A stretch of DNA of 64,000 bases. Source: CAWHYG01 sp963833505. GTDB lineage: Bacteria; Eisenbacteria; RBG-16-71-46; CAIMUX01. A program made the position numbers and the translations under genes. The notes under the pieces are model-generated. The model saw only the letters and a program-made list of their open reading frames with translations, ran no database searches and was not told the origin of the DNA. Where the stretch lies: positions 372,001 to 436,000 of the forward strand of contig CAWHYG010000006.1 of the NCBI GenBank assembly GCA_963833505.1. Reading direction: 5' to 3'. Positions 15,511 to 23,584 of this stretch are shown here, in pieces. Positions within the stretch are counted from its first letter, which is position 1. Each line of letters begins with the position of its first letter.

Positions 15511-17402
15511 TCCCGATCGATCGCTCTTTCCGGATGGCCCTCGAGCCCCCAGCCCGCGCCGGGAGCCGGCTGAACGCGCAATCGCTGCACCGCCGCGGCG
15601 AGATCCATCAACCGGACCGCGGCCAGGTCGCCTCGCAGATCCCGATCAAAACCGTCGAGCCGCCGGGCGTTCCACTCGTGAGCGTACGCGGCCTCGAGCC
15701 CGGCGATCGAGAGGGATGACATCCGTGAACCCGCGTCAAACGCCCCTGCCGCGGGCGCGGAATCCCGTTGCGTCTCTCCCGTACTTCGCGAGCGACCCGG
15801 GTATTCCCGCAGGGCCCATCCCAGAACCCGCCCGAGGAAACGGCCCTGGGAGGCGTCCCGCAGCGATTCCATCCCGCTGAGATCCAGGGGCACTCCGCCC
15901 ACCAGGAGCCGGCGCGCGTCGAGAGCCTTGATCCGCGGATCCCCGGGCGGCCCGCCGGGCAGCAGCCGATCCCGGCGGGTGGCCAGAAGAAGCTCCTCGA
16001 CCGCTTCAGAGGCGACCGGAGCGGCCGGGCGTTCCACCGCGATGCGCCGGGCTTCCTCGGTTCGATCCTGCGGGCGGTAGGTGTCGAGGAAGAGCACGCG
16101 GTCCGCCACCCGGAAGTACTCCCCCGAGCCTCCGATGACGAGCACCGAGGAAACGCCGAGTCCCTCGAAGAGCGCCCGGGCCCGATCCAGGAAGGGGATG
16201 ATGGGCTCCTGATCCGTGCGGATGAGTCGTTCCATGAACGCGTCCCGGATCATGAAGTTTGTGGCCGAGGTGTCCTCGTCGATCAGGAGGAGGCGCGAGC
16301 TGGCCTGGATCGCCTCGAGGATGGCGGCGGCTTGCGAGGTCGAGCCGCTGGCGTTGTCGGTCGTGAAAGCCGCGGTGGAACGATGGAAGGGCAGATCACG
16401 AATGAAGGGGCGCAGATCCGCTCCGGTCACGGCGCGCCCGTCCTCGGCCCGCACGCTCTGCGCGTCGCGGCGCACGGCCATCCGTTCGCGCCCGTCCCCG
16501 GGAACGTGCGGATGAACCGCGGCGGCGAGCGCGCGAAGCAGGGTGCTCTTGCCGTGGAAGCCTCCGCCGCACAGAAGCGTGACGCCGGGGGTGACCGCCA
16601 TCCCCTCGATCCGGCCGCCGTGCGGCAGCGACACGGCGGTCGTAAACCCCGGAGGGGATTCAAAGGGCACTACCGGCTCCTCCGAGAGCGGACGGTCGTC
16701 GTTGCCCGCCCGCCTCGCCAGGCGCGAGCCGTCGGCGATGAAGGCGATCCAGCCTCTCGCTTCCAGCTCCTCCTGCAGGAAGGCGAAGTCCTCGACCGTA
16801 TCGGCATGGCGGCGCAGCGCCGCTTGATCGAGGCTTCCGGATCCAAGGGCCTCGACCGCCAGCCGTTCGGGAAGATGGAGGAGAAGCCCGGCGGCTTCGC
16901 GGCCGAGGATCCGCCTGCCGCGCGCGGGAAGGTCGACTTGCAATCGGATTTCGAGGTGGTCCGGCCGCAGAAGGACCGTGCTTCGATCCAGGACCTGCTG
17001 CCCGTGGGCGTCGATGGCGGCCTCCGGCCGCGGGCCCGACCGGCGCGCACCGGTCTCCAGCCAGCGGCCGATCCAGCGTCCGAGAAAATCGCGCGCGCCG
17101 ACGGCGCGGGCCGAGTTCCGATCGACCAGGCCGGGAACGCGAGCGCCCTCGCCGCCTTCCAGGGCCCCCCAGGACGCGTCGAACGCGGTGGAGGCGTAGG
17201 GAATCAAGAGCCGCAGCCTGGACGGGCCGGCGAACGGATCCGGTTGCACGCGGTGAAGCTCGATGCAAAGGCTGTTCAGCAGATAGGAGCCCAGGAGATC
17301 CCGGTAGGCCGGGTAGGGCCCGCCGTCCAGGCGCCGGCACCAATCCTCCAGGAACTCGCGGGATCGGGCCGGTCGCCCGCCGCTGGACATGGGCTGTTGC
17401 AT
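15507..17402 (-). CDS. Predicted ATPase of the ABC class (PF09818 family)
   Basis: 631 residues. An N-terminal all-purpose domain (~1-230) is followed by an ABC-class nucleotide-binding core: Walker A GGGFHGKSTLL (about residue 285) and Walker B LLLIDEDTSATNF (about residue 375). The latter is the family signature, with DEDTSATN in place of the usual ABC signature order. Biochemical role is unknown; members are soluble and not transport ATPases. It heads the tol operon and overlaps the tolA-like gene by ATGA, so the two are translationally coupled, an arrangement I have not seen described. ATG 17402 or 17390 may start it. Confidence 0.85.
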   Translation of the reverse strand: MQQPMSSGGRPARSREFLEDWCRRLDGGPYPAYRDLLGSYLLNSLCIELHRVQPDPFAGPSRLRLLIPYASTAFDASWGALEGGEGARVPGLVDRNSARAVGARDFLGRWIGRWLETGARRSGPRPEAAIDAHGQQVLDRSTVLLRPDHLEIRLQVDLPARGRRILGREAAGLLLHLPERLAVEALGSGSLDQAALRRHADTVEDFAFLQEELEARGWIAFIADGSRLARRAGNDDRPLSEEPVVPFESPPGFTTAVSLPHGGRIEGMAVTPGVTLLCGGGFHGKSTLLRALAAAVHPHVPGDGRERMAVRRDAQSVRAEDGRAVTGADLRPFIRDLPFHRSTAAFTTDNASGSTSQAAAILEAIQASSRLLLIDEDTSATNFMIRDAFMERLIRTDQEPIIPFLDRARALFEGLGVSSVLVIGGSGEYFRVADRVLFLDTYRPQDRTEEARRIAVERPAAPVASEAVEELLLATRRDRLLPGGPPGDPRIKALDARRLLVGGVPLDLSGMESLRDASQGRFLGRVLGWALREYPGRSRSTGETQRDSAPAAGAFDAGSRMSSLSIAGLEAAYAHEWNARRLDGFDRDLRGDLAAVRLMDLAAAVQRLRVQPAPGAGWGLEGHPERAIDRE

Positions 17403-17531
17403 CCTCTCTCCGGTCGTCGCGGCGGCGGTTCGTGGAACGCGCGGTCGCTGCGCCTGACGGTTCTTCCCTGAACGGAACGGATCATAAGACGGCCGCGACG
17501 CAGACGCACTCCGGAACGCCTTGCGTTAGAC

Positions 17532-17958
17532 TCGCGCAGGCATCGGCGCACAAGGGCTCGAGGCGCTGTTCGGCGCTGCTGCGCTGCATGAACGGCGGTT
17601 CAGGCCCTTGCGCTCCGAGGCCGGAGCGGACCATGGAGGAGCGGGGCGTGCGGAGTGCGGCGGGAGCGCACGCCAGTGCGCGAAGCCGCGCGGAGCAGCC
17701 CCCGACGACCGGTCCGCGAAGGCGTCGGCGCGCAAGGGCTTGAGGCGCTGATCGGCGCTGCTGCGCTGCATGAACGGCGGTTCAGGCCCTTGCGCTCCGA
17801 GGCCGGAGCGGACCATGGAGGAGCGGGGCGTGCGGAGTGCGGCGGGAGCGCACGCCAGTGCGCGAAGCCGCGCGGAGCAGCCCCCGACGACCGGTCCGCG
17901 AAGGCGTCGGCGCGCAAGGGCTCCGAGGCGTTGATCGGCATTGCTGAGGCGCATGAAC
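17532..17958 (+). repeat. Long-hairpin repeat, array 1 (two full copies plus a 3' remnant)
   Basis: Two 136-nt elements, 17604-17739 and 17786-17921, repeat with a 182-base period and are separated by a 46-base linker; 17532-17557 is the 3' arm of a truncated earlier copy. Each folds as one long imperfect hairpin. P1 has 17 of 19 pairs (17604-17622 with 17721-17739), then a GGA/GAA internal loop. P2 is GCGGACC (17626-17632) with GGTCCGC (17711-17717). An inner hairpin GTGCGGC/GCCGCGC then GCGCAC/GTGCGC is capped by GCCA. The 182-base period breaks any reading frame, so it is not coding. It lies upstream of the oxidoreductase gene. The stretch 17403-17531 shows nothing else. Confidence 0.85.
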
Positions 17959-17994
17959 CGCCGCAAGAGATCGGCTCAAGAGATGGAGGGAACG

Positions 17995-19080
17995 ATGAGC
18001 GCTCCGATTCGCGTCGCGATCTTCGGTCACGGGTTCGCGCGCACGGTCATCCTGCCGTGCTTGCGGCACGTGGAGGGAATCCGTCTCGCCGGCCTCTCGA
18101 GCCCCGGAGTGGATGCCGTGCAGGCCACGGCGAGGGAGTACGGAATCGAGGTGGCGGCGGCCGATCATCGCGAGGTGCTGGCCGCGGCCCACCCCGACCT
18201 CGTCTTCGTGGCGACGCCTCCCCATCGTCACGCCGAGATGTCGATCGACGCTCTCCGGGCGGGCTGCCATGTCGTCTGTGAAAAGCCGACGGCGCTGACG
18301 GCGCAGGAAAGCGGGCGCATGCTCGAGGTCTCGAGGTTCCATCCCGATCGGATCGCGCTCATCGATCACGAGCTGCGGTTTCTCCCGACCCGCCGGGCGC
18401 TGCGGCGGCTCATCCAGGATGGCCGGTTGGGAACGATCCTTCACGCCCAGGTCCTCTTGCACTCTTCCGGACGGCGCGATCCCGGGCTTCCCTGGAACTG
18501 GTGGAGCGACCAGGATCAGGGCGGCGGCGCGCTCGGCGCCATCGGCTCGCATGCCATCGACGCCCTGCGCTCCCTTTTCGGGGAGATCGAATCGGTGCGC
18601 GGAATGCTCGCGACCTTGATCCCCGAACGGCCCGATCGCGCTTCGGGAATGCCCCGTCGGGTGACCTCCGACGACTTCGTCGCGGCCTGGCTGCGCTTTT
18701 CTTCGGGGCTCCTGGCCACCATCGAGATCTCGATGGTGGAGGGCGAGCGGGTCCACCGCATCGTCGTGGCGGGCACGGAAGGCGCGGCCCGGCTGGAGGA
18801 GCAGCGGCCGCTCCTGGCGTCCTTCGGGCGCGGGCCCTTCGAGGAGGTGACGGCCCCGGACGATCTTCCCGCGTCCACCGATCTCGGGATCCCCGACACC
18901 GACTGGGCTCGCGCGTTTCTGCGCCTGGCCCGGGAGACCGTCGCGGCGATCCGCGCTGGCGACGTCGATGTTCCCGGCGCCGCGACCTTCGAGGACGGCC
19001 ACAGGAACCAGCTCGTTCTCGATGCCGTCCGCCGATCGGCGGAGACCGCCCGCTGGGTGCCCATCGAGGCCGGAGCGTAG
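17995..19080 (+). CDS. Gfo/Idh/MocA-family NAD(P)-dependent oxidoreductase
   Basis: About 361 residues. An N-terminal Rossmann fold (VAIFGHGFARTVILPCL) is followed by the family motif CEKPTALT (about residue 100), which carries the cofactor-binding Lys, and a C-terminal alpha/beta substrate domain with GGGALGAIGSHAIDALRSLFG including the catalytic-type His. Substrate is probably a sugar, inositol or sugar-nucleotide derivative; it cannot be named. ATG 17995 follows GGAGGG. It is a lone gene with hairpin repeats on both sides. Confidence 0.85.
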   Translation: MSAPIRVAIFGHGFARTVILPCLRHVEGIRLAGLSSPGVDAVQATAREYGIEVAAADHREVLAAAHPDLVFVATPPHRHAEMSIDALRAGCHVVCEKPTALTAQESGRMLEVSRFHPDRIALIDHELRFLPTRRALRRLIQDGRLGTILHAQVLLHSSGRRDPGLPWNWWSDQDQGGGALGAIGSHAIDALRSLFGEIESVRGMLATLIPERPDRASGMPRRVTSDDFVAAWLRFSSGLLATIEISMVEGERVHRIVVAGTEGAARLEEQRPLLASFGRGPFEEVTAPDDLPASTDLGIPDTDWARAFLRLARETVAAIRAGDVDVPGAATFEDGHRNQLVLDAVRRSAETARWVPIEAGA

Positions 19081-19092
19081 CGGCGGAGGGCG

Positions 19093-19706
19093 CCCATCGG
19101 TGCGCAAGGGCTCCGAGGCGCCGATCGGCGCTGCGGCGGCGCTTGACGGGCGATCACCGCCGTTGCGGCGCTTGAACAGCCGTCCACGCCCTTGCGCACC
19201 GAGGCCGGAGCGGACCATGAAGGAGCGGGGCGTGCGGAGTGCGGCGGGAGCGCACGCCAGTGCGCGGAGCCGCGCGGAGCAGCCCCCGACGACCGGTCCG
19301 CGAAGGCGTCGGTGCGCAAGGGCTCCGAGGCGCTGATCGGCGCTGCGGCGGCGCTTGAACGGCCGTCCACGCCCTTGTGCACCGAGGCCGGAGCGGACCA
19401 TGGAGGAGCGGGGCGTGCGGAGTACGGCGGGAGCGCGCGCCAGTGCGTGAAGCCGCGCGGAGCAGCCCCCGACGACCGGTCCGCGAAGGCGTCGGCGCGC
19501 AAGGGCTCCGAGGCACTGATCGGCGCTGCGGCGGCGCTTGAACGGCCGTCCACGCCCTTGTGCACCGAGGCCGGAGCGGACCATGGAGGAGCGGGGCGTG
19601 CGGAGTGCGGCGGGAGCGCGCGCCAGTGCGTGAAGCCGCGCGGAGCAGCCCCCGACGACCGGTCCGCGAAGGCGTCGGCGCGCAAGGGCTCCGAGGCGCT
19701 GATCTG
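19093..19706 (+). repeat. Long-hairpin repeat, array 2 (three full copies)
   Basis: Elements at 19188-19323, 19371-19506 and 19554-19689 are each 136 nt with 47-base linkers, and a decayed 3' arm sits at 19093-19111. The first copy pairs 18 of 19 positions in P1 (19188-19206 with 19305-19323). In copies 2 and 3 the inner stem reads GCGCGC-GCCA-GTGCGT: two substitutions relative to other copies, both giving G-U pairs on this strand. The array fills the gap between the stop of the oxidoreductase and the stop of the converging FAD-linked oxidase. A 30-base insertion precedes copy 1. Confidence 0.85.
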
Positions 19707-19712
19707 CGGTGA

Positions 19713-21125
19713 TCACTCCTCGAAGAGGTTCCCCGGCGACAGGATCCTCTTCGGATCGAGCGACTGCTTGACCGCCAGCATCCCCTGGTAGAGCCACGAC
19801 GGATAGAGCGCGCGATAGAGCGGCACCTTCAGCTTGCCGAGCCCGTGCTCCGCCGCCAGGGTCCCGCCCAGCTCGATCGCGCGGCGCGCCATCTCGCGGG
19901 CCGCGCGCCCCGCCCGGGCCAGCGCTTCCGGATCCTCCGCCAGCAGGTTGAAGTGCGGATGCCCGTTGCCCACGTGCCCGTAGGCGATGTGATACCCGCC
20001 GAACAGCTCGGCGATGATCCGGTAGGCATCCTCGATCATGACCGGAAGGTGCTCGAGCGGCACCGCGAAATCGGTGGACACCTTCCGCCCGCCGGATAGG
20101 ACGGCGCGCGCGCCGCGTTCGTTCATCTCCGACGGAAGCGCGTGACGCAACCTCCGGAGCTCCTTCTGCTCGGCAGAGGATGGGGCGACGATCGTCTCAT
20201 CGGCCAGGCCGCCGGCCTCCTCGATCGCGCCGACCCATCGCTCCATCGCGTCGAGGGCCAGGTCGGGTTCCACCTCTTCCTCGAAGAACACGGCGGCGCC
20301 GGCGTTCTCGGGTATGCGGAGCGCCCCCGCCTGGGGACGGATGATCCCGAGCGATCCATGGTCGAAGAGCTCGAGGCAGCGCGGTTGACACCGCCCTTCC
20401 CGGCGCGATCGATCGGCGTCCATCACGAACCGGATCGCGTCGCGCCAGCCGCCGAAAAAGGCCATCGCGCCGAAGAACCCGGGCGGAGGGGGCAGAAGGT
20501 CGAGCTCGATCCGCGTGACGACGCCGAGCGTGCCCTCGCTGCCGATCCAGAGATCAACGGGATTCTGGAACCCGAAGTACCCGGTCGAGGACTTGTTGGC
20601 GTCGCACCGCCGGATCTCCTGGACCGTTCCGTCCGCCAGCGCCACGCGGAGGGCGCGAACGTACGGGCGCGTGGGACCATAGCGATACGTGCGCGACCCG
20701 CTGGCGTTCAGGGCCACCGTGCCCCCGAGCGTGCACTCCTCCTCGCTCGTCGGATCGACCGGATAAAAGAGCTTCGCCTCCCGCACGAGGCGCTTGAATT
20801 CCGAGGTGACGATCCCCGGCTCGGCCAGGGCGAACCTGCGCTCCGGGTCCAGGTCGAGAAGGCGGTTCATCCTTTCGAGCGAGAGGACGATCCCGCGGGC
20901 CGGGACGGACGCACCCGTGGTGGAGCTGCGGAGCCCCTGCGGCGTCACCGGAATCCCGTGGGCCGAGCAGAGCCGCAGCAGGTCGGCCACCTCCTCCTCG
21001 CTCTCCGGGCGCGCCACCGCGTCGGGCACGCGCGAAAGACCCGAAGCGTCCGCGGCGTAGGCCGACGTGATTTCAGGATCAACGGTGACACGCGGATGCC
21101 GCGCCAGGGGATGAGGTTCCGTCAT
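19713..21125 (-). CDS. FAD-linked oxidase, GlcD/D-lactate dehydrogenase family
   Basis: 470 residues: N-terminal FAD-binding PCMH domain (PESEEEVADLLRLCSAHGIPV, then TPQGLRSSTTGASVP and DPTSEEECTLGGTVALNASG) and the C-terminal FAD-oxidase domain with HVGNGHPHFNLL and ending AVKQSLDPKRILSPGNLF. The family oxidises 2-hydroxy acids such as glycolate or D-lactate at the membrane. Length is normal. No GlcE/GlcF partner is adjacent. Its leader is the 43-base tandem repeat that also reaches into era. Confidence 0.9.
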   Translation of the reverse strand: MTEPHPLARHPRVTVDPEITSAYAADASGLSRVPDAVARPESEEEVADLLRLCSAHGIPVTPQGLRSSTTGASVPARGIVLSLERMNRLLDLDPERRFALAEPGIVTSEFKRLVREAKLFYPVDPTSEEECTLGGTVALNASGSRTYRYGPTRPYVRALRVALADGTVQEIRRCDANKSSTGYFGFQNPVDLWIGSEGTLGVVTRIELDLLPPPPGFFGAMAFFGGWRDAIRFVMDADRSRREGRCQPRCLELFDHGSLGIIRPQAGALRIPENAGAAVFFEEEVEPDLALDAMERWVGAIEEAGGLADETIVAPSSAEQKELRRLRHALPSEMNERGARAVLSGGRKVSTDFAVPLEHLPVMIEDAYRIIAELFGGYHIAYGHVGNGHPHFNLLAEDPEALARAGRAAREMARRAIELGGTLAAEHGLGKLKVPLYRALYPSWLYQGMLAVKQSLDPKRILSPGNLFEE

Positions 21126-21132
21126 GTTCTTT

Positions 21133-21344
21133 CCGTTCAGGTCCGAGGCCCTCCCCGGATTGAGCCTGTTTTCCGTTCAGGTCCGACAGCCCGATTTCCG
21201 GGGCGAGCCTGTTGTCCGTTCAGGGCCGATAGCCCAGTTTCCGGGGCGAGCCCGTTTTCCGTTCAGGTCCGACGGCCCAGTTTCCGGGGCGAGCCTGTTT
21301 CCCGTTCAGGTCCGATAGCCCAGTTTCCGGAGCGAGCTCGCTCT
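21133..21344 (-). repeat. 43-base tandem repeat, five units, spanning the era 3' end and the oxidase leader
   Basis: Units begin at 21133 (40 bases), 21173, 21216, 21259 and 21302 (43 bases each), all starting CCGTTCAGGTCCGA with few differences. On the coding strand each unit contains a copy of the last codons of era plus its stop (GGACCTGA). The array therefore looks like an amplification of the era 3' end. It separates era from the FAD-linked oxidase start by about 180 bases. Confidence 0.9.
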
Positions 21345-22220
21345 GCGCCTCCACTCCTCCATGACCCGGACCCGGAGGCTGAGAAAGACCGGCCGGCCCA
21401 GGAACTCGTCGATCTCCCGGCGCGCTTCTTCCCCGAGCGTCCGGATGGCCTTTCCGCCCTTGCCGATCAGGATCGCCTTCTGGGACTCGTGCTCGACGAA
21501 GATCCACGCCTCGATGAAGTCCTTCGCTCCCGGGCGCTCGATGAACAGCTCCACCCGGACCTCGGCGGCGTACGGAATCTCCTTCTGGTAGAGCGCGAAC
21601 AGGCGCTCGCGGATGATCTCGCCCACGAAGAAGCGTTCGGGCTGCTCCGCGATCTGGTCCGGCGGATACAAGGCCGGCCCCACCGGCAGGAACCGGACGA
21701 GCACATCGAGCAGCGCATCGACTCCGGTGCCGTTCAGGGCGGAGATGGGCACGAGCTCCTGAAAGAGCCCGGTGCCGTTCCAGGCCTCCAGCAGCGGGAG
21801 GAGGTTCTCCTTGGGCCGGACGATATCGACCTTGTTGAGGGCGAGCACGCGCGGAGTCTCCCGCGTGCGGATCAGATCGGGCACCCCGATCGGAGTCTCC
21901 GGATCCGCCAGAAAGAGGATGAGATCGGCGTCATCGGCAGCTTCGCGGGCCTCGCGCAGCATCGCCCGATGCAGCTCGTAGCGCGGTCTCATCAGCCCCG
22001 GAGTGTCCAGGAAGACGATCTGGAATCCCTCGGCGCTCAGGATGCCAAGGGTCTTGCGCCGGGTCGTTTGCGGCTTCGGCGTGACGATGGCAAGGCGTTC
22101 CTGGGTCAGCCGGTTCATGAGGGTCGACTTGCCCACGTTGGGGAGACCCGCGATGGCGACGTAGCCGGAGCGGAACGATCCGGACGCGGCCCCGTTTGAC
22201 GCCGGTTCAGGCAATGCCAT
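21306..22220 (-). CDS. era: GTPase Era
   Basis: 304 residues with G1 AGLPNVGKST, G2 region KPQTTRRKTLG, G3 DTPG, G4 NKVD and a C-terminal KH domain (ESQKAILIGKGGKAIRTLG). Era binds the 3' end of 16S rRNA in 30S ribosome assembly. The final residues (LRKLGYRT) lie inside the 43-base tandem repeat. Start ATG 22220 follows GGGAG and is only 37 bases from the divergent ispH. Confidence 0.96.
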   Translation of the reverse strand: MALPEPASNGAASGSFRSGYVAIAGLPNVGKSTLMNRLTQERLAIVTPKPQTTRRKTLGILSAEGFQIVFLDTPGLMRPRYELHRAMLREAREAADDADLILFLADPETPIGVPDLIRTRETPRVLALNKVDIVRPKENLLPLLEAWNGTGLFQELVPISALNGTGVDALLDVLVRFLPVGPALYPPDQIAEQPERFFVGEIIRERLFALYQKEIPYAAEVRVELFIERPGAKDFIEAWIFVEHESQKAILIGKGGKAIRTLGEEARREIDEFLGRPVFLSLRVRVMEEWRRRASSLRKLGYRT

Positions 22221-22250
22221 TTAACTCCCGACCCTGTGATCGCCTATACT
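22221..22250 (+). promoter_or_regulatory. Promoter of ispH, probably leaderless
   Basis: TTAACT (22221-22226), an 18-base spacer and TATACT (22245-22250, five of six) end only 7 bases before the ispH ATG at 22258. The expected transcription start falls on or next to the ATG, and there is no purine-rich ribosome-binding site upstream of it. The same 37-base gap must hold control signals for divergent era. Confidence 0.5.
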
Positions 22251-22257
22251 TCTGCTC

Positions 22258-23553
22258 ATGAGCGAGTCTCGTTACTTCCGGCGGGGCCTCGGCAACCGGG
22301 AAAAGGTCGTCGAGATCCTGCACGCCGACTACCACAGCGGGCTGGTCGAGCACTTCGTGTCCTCCGGCCACCGCTTCCGCCATGGGGACACCGAGCTGCG
22401 TCTGGCCCGCGAATTCGGGTTCTGCTACGGCGTCGATCGGGCCGTGCAGTACGCCTACGAGGCCCGCGATCGCTTCCCCGACCGCCGAATCTGGATCACC
22501 GGGGAGATCATCCACAACCCCGGCGTCAACCGCCACCTCGAAGAAATGGGGGTCCGATTCCTGCCCCCGGCCGGCGGCGACGGCGACCGGCTCGCGGCGG
22601 TCGGCCCGGAGGACGTGGTGTTGATTCCGGCCTTCGGCGTGGAACAGGGAGACCTGGAGACGTTGATGCAGCGGGGTTCGATCCTGGTCGATACGACCTG
22701 CGGATCGGTCCTGACGGTTTGGAAGAGCGTGGAGAAGTACGCCCGCAACGGCGTGACGAGCATCGTCCACGGCAAGGTCGAGCACGAGGAGACCCGCGCC
22801 ACCTGTTCGCAGGTCCGGAAGTATCCCGGCGCGCACTACCTGGTGGTGCGGGACAAGCAGGAGGCCGCACGGGTGTGCGACTTCATCGAGGGGCGGCTGG
22901 ACGCACCGGCTCTCCTGGGGGAGCTGGGCAACGCCTGCTCCGGGGGATTCGACCCGAATCGCCATCTGGAGCGCATCGGCCTGGCCAATCAGACCACCAT
23001 GCTCTCGTCCGAGTCGTTGGAGATCGCCGCGCTGCTCCGCGAGTCCATGATCCGGGCGCACGGCGAAAGCAACCTGCCTGATCGCTTCCGCAGCTTCGAC
23101 ACGATCTGCAGCGCGACCCAGGAGCGACAGGACGCCGTCTTCGAGCTGATCCGCGAGGGGCTCGACCTCATGATCGTCATCGGGGGATTCAACAGCAGCA
23201 ACACGAGCCACCTGGTCGAGATCTCGGCTCGCTCCACCCGCACCTTTCACATCGAGGACGCGGACAACCTGATCAGTCCGGGCTGGATCCGGCACAAGCC
23301 CTTCGGGCGGCCGGGAGCCATGGTGGAGGAGAACTGGCTCTCCGAGGGTCCGCTGGTCATCGGCGTGACGGCCGGAGCCTCCACGCCGAACAGCGAGATC
23401 GGCCGCGCCATCGAACGGCTCTTGAAGTTCCGGGGCATTCCCGGAGGAATCCTGGACGAGCTGGCCCGGCAGGGCGCCCGGATCGCGGCCGAGAGGCGGA
23501 CCGGCCCGATCCAGGCCGTCCCGGGCCCGGACCATCCCGCTCCCAAGATCTGA
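22258..23553 (+). CDS. ispH: 4-hydroxy-3-methylbut-2-enyl diphosphate reductase
   Basis: 431 residues, the long form typical of cyanobacteria and plants rather than the ~310-residue proteobacterial form. Iron-sulfur ligand Cys residues are visible in EFGFCYGVDRA, VDTTCGSVLTV and FDTICSATQERQ; substrate-binding motifs include TGEIIHNPGVN and GGFNSSNTSHL. The enzyme makes IPP and DMAPP in the last step of the MEP pathway. The gene is monocistronic or co-transcribed with the peptidase 31 bases downstream. Confidence 0.95.
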   Translation: MSESRYFRRGLGNREKVVEILHADYHSGLVEHFVSSGHRFRHGDTELRLAREFGFCYGVDRAVQYAYEARDRFPDRRIWITGEIIHNPGVNRHLEEMGVRFLPPAGGDGDRLAAVGPEDVVLIPAFGVEQGDLETLMQRGSILVDTTCGSVLTVWKSVEKYARNGVTSIVHGKVEHEETRATCSQVRKYPGAHYLVVRDKQEAARVCDFIEGRLDAPALLGELGNACSGGFDPNRHLERIGLANQTTMLSSESLEIAALLRESMIRAHGESNLPDRFRSFDTICSATQERQDAVFELIREGLDLMIVIGGFNSSNTSHLVEISARSTRTFHIEDADNLISPGWIRHKPFGRPGAMVEENWLSEGPLVIGVTAGASTPNSEIGRAIERLLKFRGIPGGILDELARQGARIAAERRTGPIQAVPGPDHPAPKI

Positions 23554-23584
23554 CCGCGCGGCCGACTGCCGGAGGAGCTGACCC

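Noticed and set aside
17526..17966. Open frames on both strands through hairpin array 1
   Set aside because: They encode Arg/Ala-rich repeats created by the tandem hairpins. The 182-base period shifts frame every unit, and codon content is unlike the neighbouring genes.
17532..19706. CRISPR array or integron attC sites
   Set aside because: The repeated part (136 nt) is far longer than the 46-nt linkers, linkers are themselves similar between units within an array, no cas gene is present, and the GTT/AAC core boxes of attC sites are missing.
17782..19797. A 671-codon minus-strand open frame
   Set aside because: It runs antisense through the well-supported oxidoreductase and both repeats; GC-rich DNA with few stops explains it.
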